Assembly (NCBI GenBank): GCA_964526735.1
Contig: CAZGLO010000009.1
Location: 1 to 64,000, forward strand
DNA from: JAAUSY01 sp964526735
GTDB taxonomy: Bacteria; Chloroflexota; Chloroflexia; Chloroflexales; Chloroflexaceae
Reading direction: 5' to 3'
DNA: 64,000 nucleotides
Shown here: piece after piece, positions 44,545 through 52,485 of the stretch
Layout: each line of letters opens with the position of its first letter
Position numbering within the stretch: the stretch's first letter is position 1
Notes under the pieces: model-generated
Seen by the model: only the letters and a program-made list of their open reading frames with translations
Told to the model about the DNA's origin: nothing
The model's database searches: none
Position numbers and translations under genes: made by a program

Positions 44545-44918
44545 TATCTCCCCTCATCACCGTCGTCAACACCACCCGCGGCCAAGTGATTGCGGAGCGG
44601 TGTGAATTGGCGCGGACGTTTTGGACACGCGGCCTCGGCTTGATGGGGCGGCAGGGGTTGGAGAGCGGTAGCGGCTTGATTATTTATCCTGAATGGAGCA
44701 TTCACACCTTCTTTATGCGCTTCCCGATAGATGTCCTTTTTGTCAATCAGCAGGACGTTGTTATCAAATGCCGCGCCGCAATGCCTCCCAACCGTCCCTA
44801 TGCCGGGGCACGCCGTGCCCGCTACGTTGTTGAGCTGCCTGTCGGCGTGATCGAGACAACGGGCACGCAGGAAGGCGATCAGCTATCGCTCGATCCATCG
44901 CCGCATCAGTGGAAATGA
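44541..44918 (+). CDS. DUF192 family protein
   Basis: 125 residues matching DUF192: ARTFWTRGLGLMGR near the start, IHTFFMRFPIDVLFVN in the middle and VVELPVGVIETTGTQEGD at the end. Function unproven. It overlaps tadC by four bases, so it is translationally coupled to the Tad operon. No signal peptide is seen, unlike many DUF192 members. Confidence 0.85.
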   Translation: MISPLITVVNTTRGQVIAERCELARTFWTRGLGLMGRQGLESGSGLIIYPEWSIHTFFMRFPIDVLFVNQQDVVIKCRAAMPPNRPYAGARRARYVVELPVGVIETTGTQEGDQLSLDPSPHQWK

Positions 44919-44966
44919 CAACCGACTCCGTGCCACTATCTGAATACTTTGGAGTCTGACGACTAC

Positions 44967-47018
44967 ATGTCCTCTCGTCCACGACCGACGATACCCTATC
45001 TCCCACATCCACCATCATTACGCTTTTCCCTGGCAGTCCTCTTGATACTCTCGATAGGGCTGCTTCATTTGGGTTCCTACCTTACCACGCTGACAGAGGT
45101 ACACACCTTCGACGCCCTTTCCTACGTCCTTGATGTTGACCGCAAGCCGTGGCAAGAACTCTTCCACCCGCACCACATCGCCTACGGCCCGCTTGGAGCC
45201 GCTATCCGCACGCTCAGCCACGCGCTTGGTTGGCAGGGGAGTGCGCTTGTTCCCCTCCAAGTGGTCAATGCGGTGGTAGGGGCGGTGGGGGTTAGTTGTT
45301 TCTGTGCGCTTATCTACCACGCCACCCGCCGACTTGATTTGGTGCTATGTGGCGGGCTACTCCTTGGCAGCAGCTACGCCTACTGGTATTATGCGGTGGA
45401 GGTGGAAGTCTACACGATTGCCGCGCTCTTCCTCATCCTCTGTCTCTGGCTTATGGTGTCGATTGCCCAACAACCTACGCTCCCCGCCCGCCGCCCACTT
45501 ATACTCCTTGGCGTGGCGCAGGGGATGGCCATTCTCTTCCATCAAACCAACGTACTGCTTTCTCTCCCCATCGGGATATTGCTCTTGTGTTGTTTCTTTT
45601 CCCGCCGCCCGCCCACATACCGCCCAACGTTCCTGGCTGGGGCAATGTTTGGATGGTACCTCTTGCCGCTTGGGCTTATGAGCGCGGGCAGCTATCTGCT
45701 GGTAGGCTTTGGCTTCAGCGATTTTGGGTCGTGGGGCGAGATGTGGGCGTGGATGACTGACTATGCACAGACGGGGTGGTGGGGTGGAGCGGTCACGCAC
45801 GACTCGTGGGCCGATTTGGGCAAGGGCATTGCAGAGACGATTGCACAACCATTCGGAGCCGCACTTGGAATGTTACTCCTGAGCTTGGTGCTCCTCTTCC
45901 TGCCCAAGCTCATCACAAGACACGGCCTTCTCCTCATCCCGCTCACCGCGTGGCTACTCACCTATGGAATATTCTTCTTTTGGTGGGAGCCAGACAATAT
46001 CGAGTTCTGGATTGCGAGCCTTCCCCCCGCACTCTTCATCTTCATCTTGGCACTGGAGGCGGGCGGGCGGCCATGGTATACGGGGGTGTGGGCCACGTTG
46101 GTGATTGGCGCGGCCATATGGATGTTCAATCACGGTTCGATCACGTTGCGCGGCGATAGTACGCAAGATGATCACCGCACTATCGTGCACCTTTTGGCCG
46201 AATATAGCACCCCTGATGACTTACTTCTCGTCTCCGACGGGCTACAAGAGCTCTATCTGCCCTTCTACGAGGATCACAACAATACATGGTCGATCAATCA
46301 GGCGATGTGGGAAAGTGCGACCGATTGGGAGCAGGCATGTGAACGGCTCCAACAGCGCATCGATCACGCATTGGGACGGGGGCTTGCGGTTTTTCTTGGC
46401 CAAGAAGTGCTATTCCCCCAATGGGAAGACACCACCTTTGGCGATCCTATCCTGCAACGGTTTGGGCTGGCGCAAGAGCAGGTGACCCAATGCTTTGCGC
46501 CCTACCTCCCCGATATCGAATTAGTGGATATGGACGACGATCTCCCGCCATTCTACCGCATCCCGACTGCGCAGGAGATGGTGGAGGAGCGGGGTGGGTG
46601 GTCATTTACACGCCATCGGTGGGGGTGGCACGCGGCACATATCCGTGAAGAGCGGTTTGCCGATGCGTGGTATTTCACCCCAGACGTTGACCCCAACCTG
46701 GTCAGCCCGCCTATCTCGGTTGCGGTAGAGGACTACGACGCGATAGAGATACGGTTTGGCGTATCAGCCGCCACCACCGCCACGATGAAGTACGAGCTAT
46801 TCTTTGTGGATGAGCAAGGGTTGGTGCATAACGAGCACGTGGTGCAGCGGACGGTTGAGCGCGATGAGGAGCAGCCTCACACCTACCATATCTCGCTGGA
46901 AGACCGCGAGGGGTGGGAAGGCACGATGACCGGCCTCCGCTTCGACCCCGTCGGCGAGGGCGATGGCGGGGTGGTGTGGGTAGAATGGGTGCGGTTTATT
47001 TCTGCCGCCGATGAGTAG
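44967..47018 (+). CDS. polytopic membrane glycosyltransferase-like protein (GT-C fold)
   Basis: About 683 residues. The first ~400 contain around ten membrane helices. An early extracytoplasmic loop holds acidic and His residues (FDALSYVLDVDRKPWQELFHPHHIAYGPLG), resembling the first loop of GT39/GT83-type enzymes that use polyprenyl-phosphate sugars, and WYYAVEVEVYT follows. The C-terminal ~290 residues are soluble and end in a beta-rich, jelly-roll-like region. TTG at 44949 is an alternative start with no clear binding site, so I used ATG at 44967. It follows DUF192 by 48 bases and might glycosylate Tad or surface proteins; that is inference. Confidence 0.6.
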   Translation: MSSRPRPTIPYLPHPPSLRFSLAVLLILSIGLLHLGSYLTTLTEVHTFDALSYVLDVDRKPWQELFHPHHIAYGPLGAAIRTLSHALGWQGSALVPLQVVNAVVGAVGVSCFCALIYHATRRLDLVLCGGLLLGSSYAYWYYAVEVEVYTIAALFLILCLWLMVSIAQQPTLPARRPLILLGVAQGMAILFHQTNVLLSLPIGILLLCCFFSRRPPTYRPTFLAGAMFGWYLLPLGLMSAGSYLLVGFGFSDFGSWGEMWAWMTDYAQTGWWGGAVTHDSWADLGKGIAETIAQPFGAALGMLLLSLVLLFLPKLITRHGLLLIPLTAWLLTYGIFFFWWEPDNIEFWIASLPPALFIFILALEAGGRPWYTGVWATLVIGAAIWMFNHGSITLRGDSTQDDHRTIVHLLAEYSTPDDLLLVSDGLQELYLPFYEDHNNTWSINQAMWESATDWEQACERLQQRIDHALGRGLAVFLGQEVLFPQWEDTTFGDPILQRFGLAQEQVTQCFAPYLPDIELVDMDDDLPPFYRIPTAQEMVEERGGWSFTRHRWGWHAAHIREERFADAWYFTPDVDPNLVSPPISVAVEDYDAIEIRFGVSAATTATMKYELFFVDEQGLVHNEHVVQRTVERDEEQPHTYHISLEDREGWEGTMTGLRFDPVGEGDGGVVWVEWVRFISAADE

Positions 47019-47029
47019 CGCAGAGCTTG

Positions 47030-48058
47030 CTACCGTTGGCGGAGAAGCCGCAATAATGAGCGTTCAACAGGAACGCCTGAGTGGCGGCGGAGGTCATCCT
47101 TCTGCTCCTCGCCCGCCAGCAGCAAATAGCCATAGAGCAAGAACCCCGATGAGAGCGAAAACCCAATCTTGAGGAAAAGCGGCAGGTTAGATGGCGACAG
47201 GAAGCCTTCTATCAACCCCGCAATCACCAACAGCACCGCGCAACCAAACAATAGTTGTACCGCTCGCACCGATGCTACTTTCAAGGCGGCACGGCGGGTG
47301 AGGAGGTGTGGCCGCAAAATTGACCACCCCAATTGCAGCCCGGCCCCGCCCGCAATGAAGATCACGCTTAGCTCAACCACGCCGTGCGGCGCGACAAATC
47401 CCCATAGGTTATCGGCGAAGTCGTGGCGATAGGCTACTCCCACCACGCTCCCAAAGAGAATGCCATTTTGCGCCAATACGTAGAGAGAAAACACCCCTAG
47501 CGTAATCCCCCCCGCAAACGCCAAAAACGTCACCCGGATATTATTGGTCATGATGAAGGAGGAAGATGCCGCACGCCCCGTATCGTTGATACTCTTCCAC
47601 CATTCGTGGCCCCGCTCAATATCGTGCGCTATCTCCTGAAAGCCGGGCATCACCAGCTCAATGGAGGTAGGGTCGCGGTAGGCAACAAATGCGCTCACCA
47701 AGGCAGGGATGGCGAACATCAGGAAGGCCGCCAAGGTATAGCCCCACGTCTTGCGAAAGATACGCGGGAAGGTCTGCGTAAAAAAGGAACCAATCTGATT
47801 GAGATGCGTCCCTTTGCCGCGGTAGAGTTGGCCGTGTGCCCGCGCCACCAAGCTCGCCACGTAGGTGCAAACCTCGTCGTGGGGGTAGTCGCGCTGCACG
47901 ATAGCGAGGTCAGACGTGGCCTGGCGGTAGAGCCGCCCCAAATCCTGCAAATCTTCTGCCGAGAGGGTATATAGCCCTCGTTGGGCGCGTTTGAGTAGCT
48001 CTTCAAGCCGCCGCCACGCCGGAAGTTTCTTCTGGATAAACTCTTCTGCGACAATCAT
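47030..48058 (-). CDS. SpoIIM-like (stage II sporulation M family) membrane protein
   Basis: 342 residues. A helical soluble N-terminus (about 1-100) with YRQATSDLAIVQRDYPHDEV is followed by about six membrane helices containing NNIRVTFLAFAGGITLGVFSLYVL and a GFVAPHGVVELSVIFIAGGAGLQLGW motif, which define the SpoIIM superfamily. Outside sporulators these proteins have no settled function. It lies 12 bases downstream of the isopentenyl phosphate kinase gene, almost certainly in one transcript. Convergent with the GT-C gene (11 bases between stops). Confidence 0.85.
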   Translation of the reverse strand: MIVAEEFIQKKLPAWRRLEELLKRAQRGLYTLSAEDLQDLGRLYRQATSDLAIVQRDYPHDEVCTYVASLVARAHGQLYRGKGTHLNQIGSFFTQTFPRIFRKTWGYTLAAFLMFAIPALVSAFVAYRDPTSIELVMPGFQEIAHDIERGHEWWKSINDTGRAASSSFIMTNNIRVTFLAFAGGITLGVFSLYVLAQNGILFGSVVGVAYRHDFADNLWGFVAPHGVVELSVIFIAGGAGLQLGWSILRPHLLTRRAALKVASVRAVQLLFGCAVLLVIAGLIEGFLSPSNLPLFLKIGFSLSSGFLLYGYLLLAGEEQKDDLRRHSGVPVERSLLRLLRQR

Positions 48059-48070
48059 CGTCGTCTCCCG

Positions 48071-48919
48071 CTATAGCCGAATGCGTGTCCCGCCCACGTT
48101 GTTCCCATCACCCCCGCTTCCCGCAGCACTATCGCCAAGAGGTTCGCTCAATGCACGGGCCAACACCCCTTCGCCTGAGCCGATGAGGTGGACTTCCAGG
48201 CCGGGGGTCTGCTCAACCAACGACCACATCATCTCTACCTTGGTGCGCATGCCGCCGGTCACATCCACGCCATGAGAGCCGCTCACCAATGTGCGAACGT
48301 GATCAATATTTTCCTTGGTGATGAGCGGGATAGGGGTCGCAGTTGGGTCAGTGCGCGGATCAGCCGTGTAGACGGCTTGCTCTCCCACGATGATGATTTT
48401 CGTTGGGGTGAGAGGCGTGGCAAGGGCAAGGTATCGGAACAGTGTTTCGGTGGAGATGATGGCACACCCTTGTGTGGTGTCAAAGGCCACGTCGCCGTGG
48501 ATGACCGGCACGAGTTGGCGGCCCAAGGCAAGCGTAATCGCATCGGTCTGCCACGAGACAATCTCCCCTTGGCTGCTGACGAGCGTGGCGGAGGGCTGCA
48601 ATGACAAGGCCGGTACGCCTGCCGACAGCAGTGGTTCGACCACGATACGGTTGAGGCGCAGGGCGGCGTCGGAGGTGAGCGCGAAGCCCATCCAGTCATC
48701 GCCGCTTTGCAGCCCTTCGTGGATGCCATAGCGCGCAGCATATTGATGCCCAAATGATCCACTGCCGTGCCCTACCACGAATTGCGCGGCAGGGTAGATC
48801 AGCCGGACGCGGTTGAGTTCTTCCGCCAAGCGACGTATCACCCCGAGATCGGGCCGTTCCTGCTCCTGCTTATTCGTGATAACTGAGCCGCCAAACTTGA
48901 TGAAAAAGAGATTAGTCAT
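48071..48919 (-). CDS. isopentenyl phosphate kinase
   Basis: 282-residue amino-acid-kinase fold enzyme that phosphorylates isopentenyl phosphate to isopentenyl diphosphate in the alternative mevalonate pathway. Motifs: FIKFGGSVITNK, the IPK-specific GHGSGSFGH with its catalytic-site His, PVIHGDVAFD and VDVTGGMRTKVE. A bacterial kinase of this type has been characterised from Roseiflexus, which supports a Chloroflexota origin. It sits between a UbiA-family prenyltransferase and SpoIIM, so it serves polyprenol supply. No clear ribosome binding site is visible, because the upstream stretch is a tandem repeat and AT-rich spacer. Confidence 0.9.
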   Translation of the reverse strand: MTNLFFIKFGGSVITNKQEQERPDLGVIRRLAEELNRVRLIYPAAQFVVGHGSGSFGHQYAARYGIHEGLQSGDDWMGFALTSDAALRLNRIVVEPLLSAGVPALSLQPSATLVSSQGEIVSWQTDAITLALGRQLVPVIHGDVAFDTTQGCAIISTETLFRYLALATPLTPTKIIIVGEQAVYTADPRTDPTATPIPLITKENIDHVRTLVSGSHGVDVTGGMRTKVEMMWSLVEQTPGLEVHLIGSGEGVLARALSEPLGDSAAGSGGDGNNVGGTRIRL

Positions 48920-48935
48920 AGATTTTGTTGGTTTC

Positions 48936-48990
48936 GATTGACTATGGATTGACTATGGATTGACTATGGATTGACTATGGATTGACTATG
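48936..48990. repeat. five perfect 11-bp tandem repeats
   Basis: GATTGACTATG is repeated five times without change, in the short gap between the prenyltransferase and isopentenyl phosphate kinase genes. The last copy contains the prenyltransferase stop codon (CTA on plus, TAG on minus). An 11-base unit is near one helical turn. Copy number could vary between strains. Confidence 0.9.
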
Positions 48991-49936
48991 GAGCGCGGAA
49001 GACAAACAAAATCCCCAACACCGTCAACCCCCACGTCACAATGGTCATCGCAAGCGGCATATCGGTCAGGACAAGCTCATCCGGGCTCCCCCCCTCATCG
49101 CGCCGGTAGATAAGGTAGAGATAGCGAAAGATACCATATACCACGAACGGAATGGTGATCATCAGGAAGGGATAGGGTTTTTGCGGCACGGCGGGGGCAG
49201 AAAATGTCGTCATACTGTAGGCCATAATGATGCTTGCGGTCACGATAGTCATCATATGGTCAAGCAGCGGCACCGAATATTCGTCAAGGATACGGCGGTG
49301 ACTACCTGCCCCGTGCTCCAGCAGGACAAGTTCGTGTCGCCGCTTCCCGATGCCCAAAAACAACGCCAACAACCCCATACACACCAACAGCCACGGCGTC
49401 ATGCTAATGTCAAGCACCACGGCACCGGCGGCGGCTCGCAGCACAAACCCCGCTGCAATCACCAAAATATCAAAAATAACGACGTTCTTGAGCCAGTAGG
49501 AGTAGAGCACCCCCTGAATAACAACATATGCGAGCAGGACAGCTAAAAATCCCCCATCAACATCGATGAGATAGGCCAGCGGTAAGGCAACCACCACCAA
49601 CCCAATCGCCACTCCGGTCGCCAGCGCAGGCGAGATCTTGCCAGACGCAAGCGGACGATGTTTTTTGCGGGGGTGAGCACGGTCTTTCTCGATATCCACC
49701 AGGTCGTTGATGAGGTAGATCGCGCTTGCAGCCATACAGAAGACCGCAAATGCCGCAACCGTGATCAAGAGGTTGTCAAGGTGCGTCCAGAGGCGCTGCT
49801 CAGAGAAAACCACCGCCGTAAACACAAAGCTGTTCTTGACCCACTGCTTGGGGCGCATCGCCTGAAGCAGATAGCGCACGGTACCCAGGACATTGGTGGC
49901 CTGTTTCGGTTGAGTGGATGCGTTCAGATGTTCCAT
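48986..49936 (-). CDS. UbiA-family prenyltransferase, decaprenyl-phosphate phosphoribosyltransferase-like
   Basis: 316 residues, eight to nine membrane helices. It begins with MRPKQWVKNSFVFTAVVFS and has the Mg-diphosphate motif NDLVDIEKDRAHPRKKHRP, both closest to the subfamily that transfers phosphoribose to polyprenyl phosphate (arabinan precursor synthesis). A second polar motif is GIGKRRHELVLL. A UbiA aromatic prenyltransferase is less likely. ATG at 49936 is preferred to an in-frame TTG at 49969. First gene of a three-gene minus-strand set with the isopentenyl phosphate kinase and SpoIIM genes. Confidence 0.8.
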   Translation of the reverse strand: MEHLNASTQPKQATNVLGTVRYLLQAMRPKQWVKNSFVFTAVVFSEQRLWTHLDNLLITVAAFAVFCMAASAIYLINDLVDIEKDRAHPRKKHRPLASGKISPALATGVAIGLVVVALPLAYLIDVDGGFLAVLLAYVVIQGVLYSYWLKNVVIFDILVIAAGFVLRAAAGAVVLDISMTPWLLVCMGLLALFLGIGKRRHELVLLEHGAGSHRRILDEYSVPLLDHMMTIVTASIIMAYSMTTFSAPAVPQKPYPFLMITIPFVVYGIFRYLYLIYRRDEGGSPDELVLTDMPLAMTIVTWGLTVLGILFVFRAP

Positions 49937-50067
49937 AACTGCAAAATAACTATTTCCAACTGTTCCCAATTGTAAAGACTATCCTCGCGAATATTGTACC
50001 ATGCATTTGAGAGCGGTAGGAGAAAAGCGTGGAGCGGGGTTTGCCCCATTGAGCCGCAGTAATATTA

Positions 50068-50095
50068 TTGTGAGAGCAGTGTAAAGTGGTATACT
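50068..50095 (+). promoter_or_regulatory. putative promoter with extended -10 for the hybrid two-component gene
   Basis: TTGTGA (50068-50073), a 16-base spacer and TATACT (50090-50095) preceded by TGG. It would start transcription about 45 bases before the ATG at 50148. Confidence 0.5.
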
Positions 50096-50147
50096 GCGGG
50101 TGCGTATTACATTGGCCGTGCATGCTTATCATCAAGAGGAACTCATT

Positions 50148-52307
50148 ATGGAAGGACAACCAGGGACTATTATGATAGTTGATGATTCTCCTGAGGATCT
50201 TCGCTTACTTTCCCAGATATTGCAAGCTCACGGCTACAAAGTCAGGCCTATGATCCGAGCAAATCTTGCTTTGCAGTCGATGAAATTGCAACCTCCTGAT
50301 ATTCTCCTCCTTGATGTCCGCATGCCTGGTATTGATGGGTATTCTCTTTGTGAAGAGCTGAAAGCGCATGAGAATACATGTGATATTCCTATTATTTTCA
50401 TCAGTGCGCTCAACGACCCGGAAGATAAGGTACATGGTTTTCAACTCGGCGGGGTAGACTTCATCACCAAGCCCTTCCACTCCGAAGAGGTGATTGCACG
50501 GATATCAACCCACTACGCCCTCCGCCAACAGCGGCGGCAATTGCAGCACGAGCTTCAAGAGCGGCAGCGCGCCGAAGAGGCTCTCCGCGAAAACCAACGT
50601 TTCATCACCCGTATCACAGAGATGATACCGATGTTTGTCTACGTATATGACCTACACAAACACATTTTTCTCTACAGCAACCGCAGTATACAATCGATCT
50701 TTGGGGTATCAGAAGAAACTATTGAGCAATCTCCCGATTTTCTCTCGTCAAGAGTCCATCTCGACGACCGTCCGCGGCTTCTTGCCCATATCCAGCAGCT
50801 CCGAACTGCCACCAACTCACGAGTGTTTGAATGTACCTATCGCCTGCAACATGCCGACAATCAATGGCGTTGGATCCAGCAGTACAACATGGTCTTTACC
50901 CAGCTCGATGATGGCACGCCATCGGAGATCATCGGCACGGCGATGGATATCACCGAACAATACCAAATAGACAGGATGCTCCACCAGCAACAGCAAGCAC
51001 TTGCCATACTGCGCGAACGTGAACGACTGACCCGCGAGCTGCACGATACGATTGGCCAGGTGTTGAGCGCGGTCAATACCCAGTCGCAGGCCGCGTACGA
51101 CCTCATCTGCCGGGGGCGGCCAGATGTTGCAACCCCATTCCTCTCATCCATCATTGATATGACCAAAGAGACCCAGATAGATGTGCGTGAATTTATCATT
51201 GGGACGCATATTAGTATGGATCTCAACCTCGCATCGCATCAACCACGGCTTATCGCTGCCCTCAACGAGCATTGTGTCCAACTGAAACACCTCTACGAAT
51301 TTACCATCGACCTCCATGCCTCAGAAGAGATCTCCTCCCTCGCCCTCTCTCCCATCGTAGAAGTGCAACTGTTACGTATCATCCAGGAAGCACTCACCAA
51401 TATATGCAAACATGCTCAGGTTTCCTCTGCCGAAGTGGAGCTATTACTGAGCGATGAAACCCTTCACATCGTTATCAAGGATTATGGCAAAGGGTTTGAT
51501 ATGCAAGTGGCCAATGGAACATCAAAAAGCTCGCATTTTGGCCTCCAGAGTATGCGTGGCCGGGCAGAGGAGATTGGGGGAACATTGGTGATAGATTCAG
51601 AGCTAGAAAAAGGCACGATGGTCTCAATCACTGTCCCACTGTATGAACAGGATCGTCAGCAAGAGCTTACTATGCGTGTGCTGCTTGTGGATGATAATCA
51701 ACCGTTCTTGCAAGGGCTGCAGGCAATGCTTGAATCGCGGAGTGTGAACGTGGTCGGGACGGCCAACGATGGCAAACAGGCTCTTGAGCAAGCACGTGCG
51801 CTACAGCCGGACGTTATTTTGATGGATATAGAGATGCCAACGATGAATGGCATCGAAGCGACGCGGCATATTAGCCAAGAGCTTCCCGATACGCAGATCA
51901 TCATGTTCAGCATCAGTGAGGAGAATGAACATCTGTTTGAGGCAATCCGTAGTGGCGCACAAGGCTACCTGACCAAAGATACCAACGCCGACTCGTTGTA
52001 CGAGATGCTGGTGGAGCTGTCGTATGGCGAGGTGGTGTTTTCCCGAGGCCTTGCCAAGCGTCTCCTTCGTGAGTTTAGTGATACTTCGTTCTCAAGCAGC
52101 ATTACTCCTAGCATCCTAACCCCGCGTCAGCACGAGATTTTGACGTGTGTTGCCAAGGGAATGACCTATCAGCAAGTAGCTAATACGCTCTATTGCAGTG
52201 AGGCGACTGTCAAATATCATATGGGCACGATTATCCGCAAACTGCACCTGAAAAACCGCGACGATGCAATTGCCTTTGCCCGACACCATCATATGCATAG
52301 CAGCTAA
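50148..52307 (+). CDS. all-in-one two-component protein: REC-PAS-HisKA_3-HATPase-REC-LuxR
   Basis: 719 residues, no membrane segment. A receiver (about 8-125; MIVDDSPED, LLLDVRMPGID, ITKPF) is followed by PAS with PAC (about 150-275), a NarL-type dimerisation domain with the phospho-His in TRELHDTIGQVLSAV, an HATPase domain (about 400-505; IIQEALTNICKHA, DYGKGFD, GLQSMRGRAEEIGG), a second receiver (VLLVDDNQPF, VILMDIEMPTMNG) and a LuxR helix-turn-helix (LTPRQHEILTCVAKGM, CSEATVKYHMGTIIRKL). Kinase and DNA-binding responder are normally separate genes; the junction at 51672 (ATGCGTGTG after AAGAG) looks like a former responder start. AGAGGAA precedes the chosen ATG; the frame extends 16 codons upstream without such a site. 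Confidence 0.9.
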   Translation: MEGQPGTIMIVDDSPEDLRLLSQILQAHGYKVRPMIRANLALQSMKLQPPDILLLDVRMPGIDGYSLCEELKAHENTCDIPIIFISALNDPEDKVHGFQLGGVDFITKPFHSEEVIARISTHYALRQQRRQLQHELQERQRAEEALRENQRFITRITEMIPMFVYVYDLHKHIFLYSNRSIQSIFGVSEETIEQSPDFLSSRVHLDDRPRLLAHIQQLRTATNSRVFECTYRLQHADNQWRWIQQYNMVFTQLDDGTPSEIIGTAMDITEQYQIDRMLHQQQQALAILRERERLTRELHDTIGQVLSAVNTQSQAAYDLICRGRPDVATPFLSSIIDMTKETQIDVREFIIGTHISMDLNLASHQPRLIAALNEHCVQLKHLYEFTIDLHASEEISSLALSPIVEVQLLRIIQEALTNICKHAQVSSAEVELLLSDETLHIVIKDYGKGFDMQVANGTSKSSHFGLQSMRGRAEEIGGTLVIDSELEKGTMVSITVPLYEQDRQQELTMRVLLVDDNQPFLQGLQAMLESRSVNVVGTANDGKQALEQARALQPDVILMDIEMPTMNGIEATRHISQELPDTQIIMFSISEENEHLFEAIRSGAQGYLTKDTNADSLYEMLVELSYGEVVFSRGLAKRLLREFSDTSFSSSITPSILTPRQHEILTCVAKGMTYQQVANTLYCSEATVKYHMGTIIRKLHLKNRDDAIAFARHHHMHSS

Positions 52308-52376
52308 CCTCTGCATAGCAACGAATCTCTCACATTCCCCTTCCTTCCTGCTTCCTTGTGATCGTGAAAAAGAAAA

Positions 52377-52406
52377 CTCCCCTCACACGTTATCCTGCGA
52401 GGGGAG
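52377..52406 (-). terminator. Rho-independent terminator of the giant calcium-binding repeat gene
   Basis: CTCCCCTC (52377-52384) and GAGGGGAG (52399-52406) form a perfect 8-bp stem. On the minus strand TTTTCTTTTTC follows. It lies between convergent genes and could work weakly for both. Confidence 0.7.
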
Positions 52407-52448
52407 AAACATCGCTATCACGTATTTTTTCTGCAAACGTGTGGGCGT

Positions 52449-52478
52449 GTGGCCTACCTGCTAGGTGAGATAGGCCAC
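52449..52478. repeat. perfect 8-bp hairpin just past the giant gene stop
   Basis: GTGGCCTA and TAGGCCAC with a nested ACCT/AGGT lie within about ten bases of the stop at 52486. No T-run follows. Possibly an mRNA 3' stabiliser. Confidence 0.45.
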
Positions 52479-52485
52479 GAAACGG

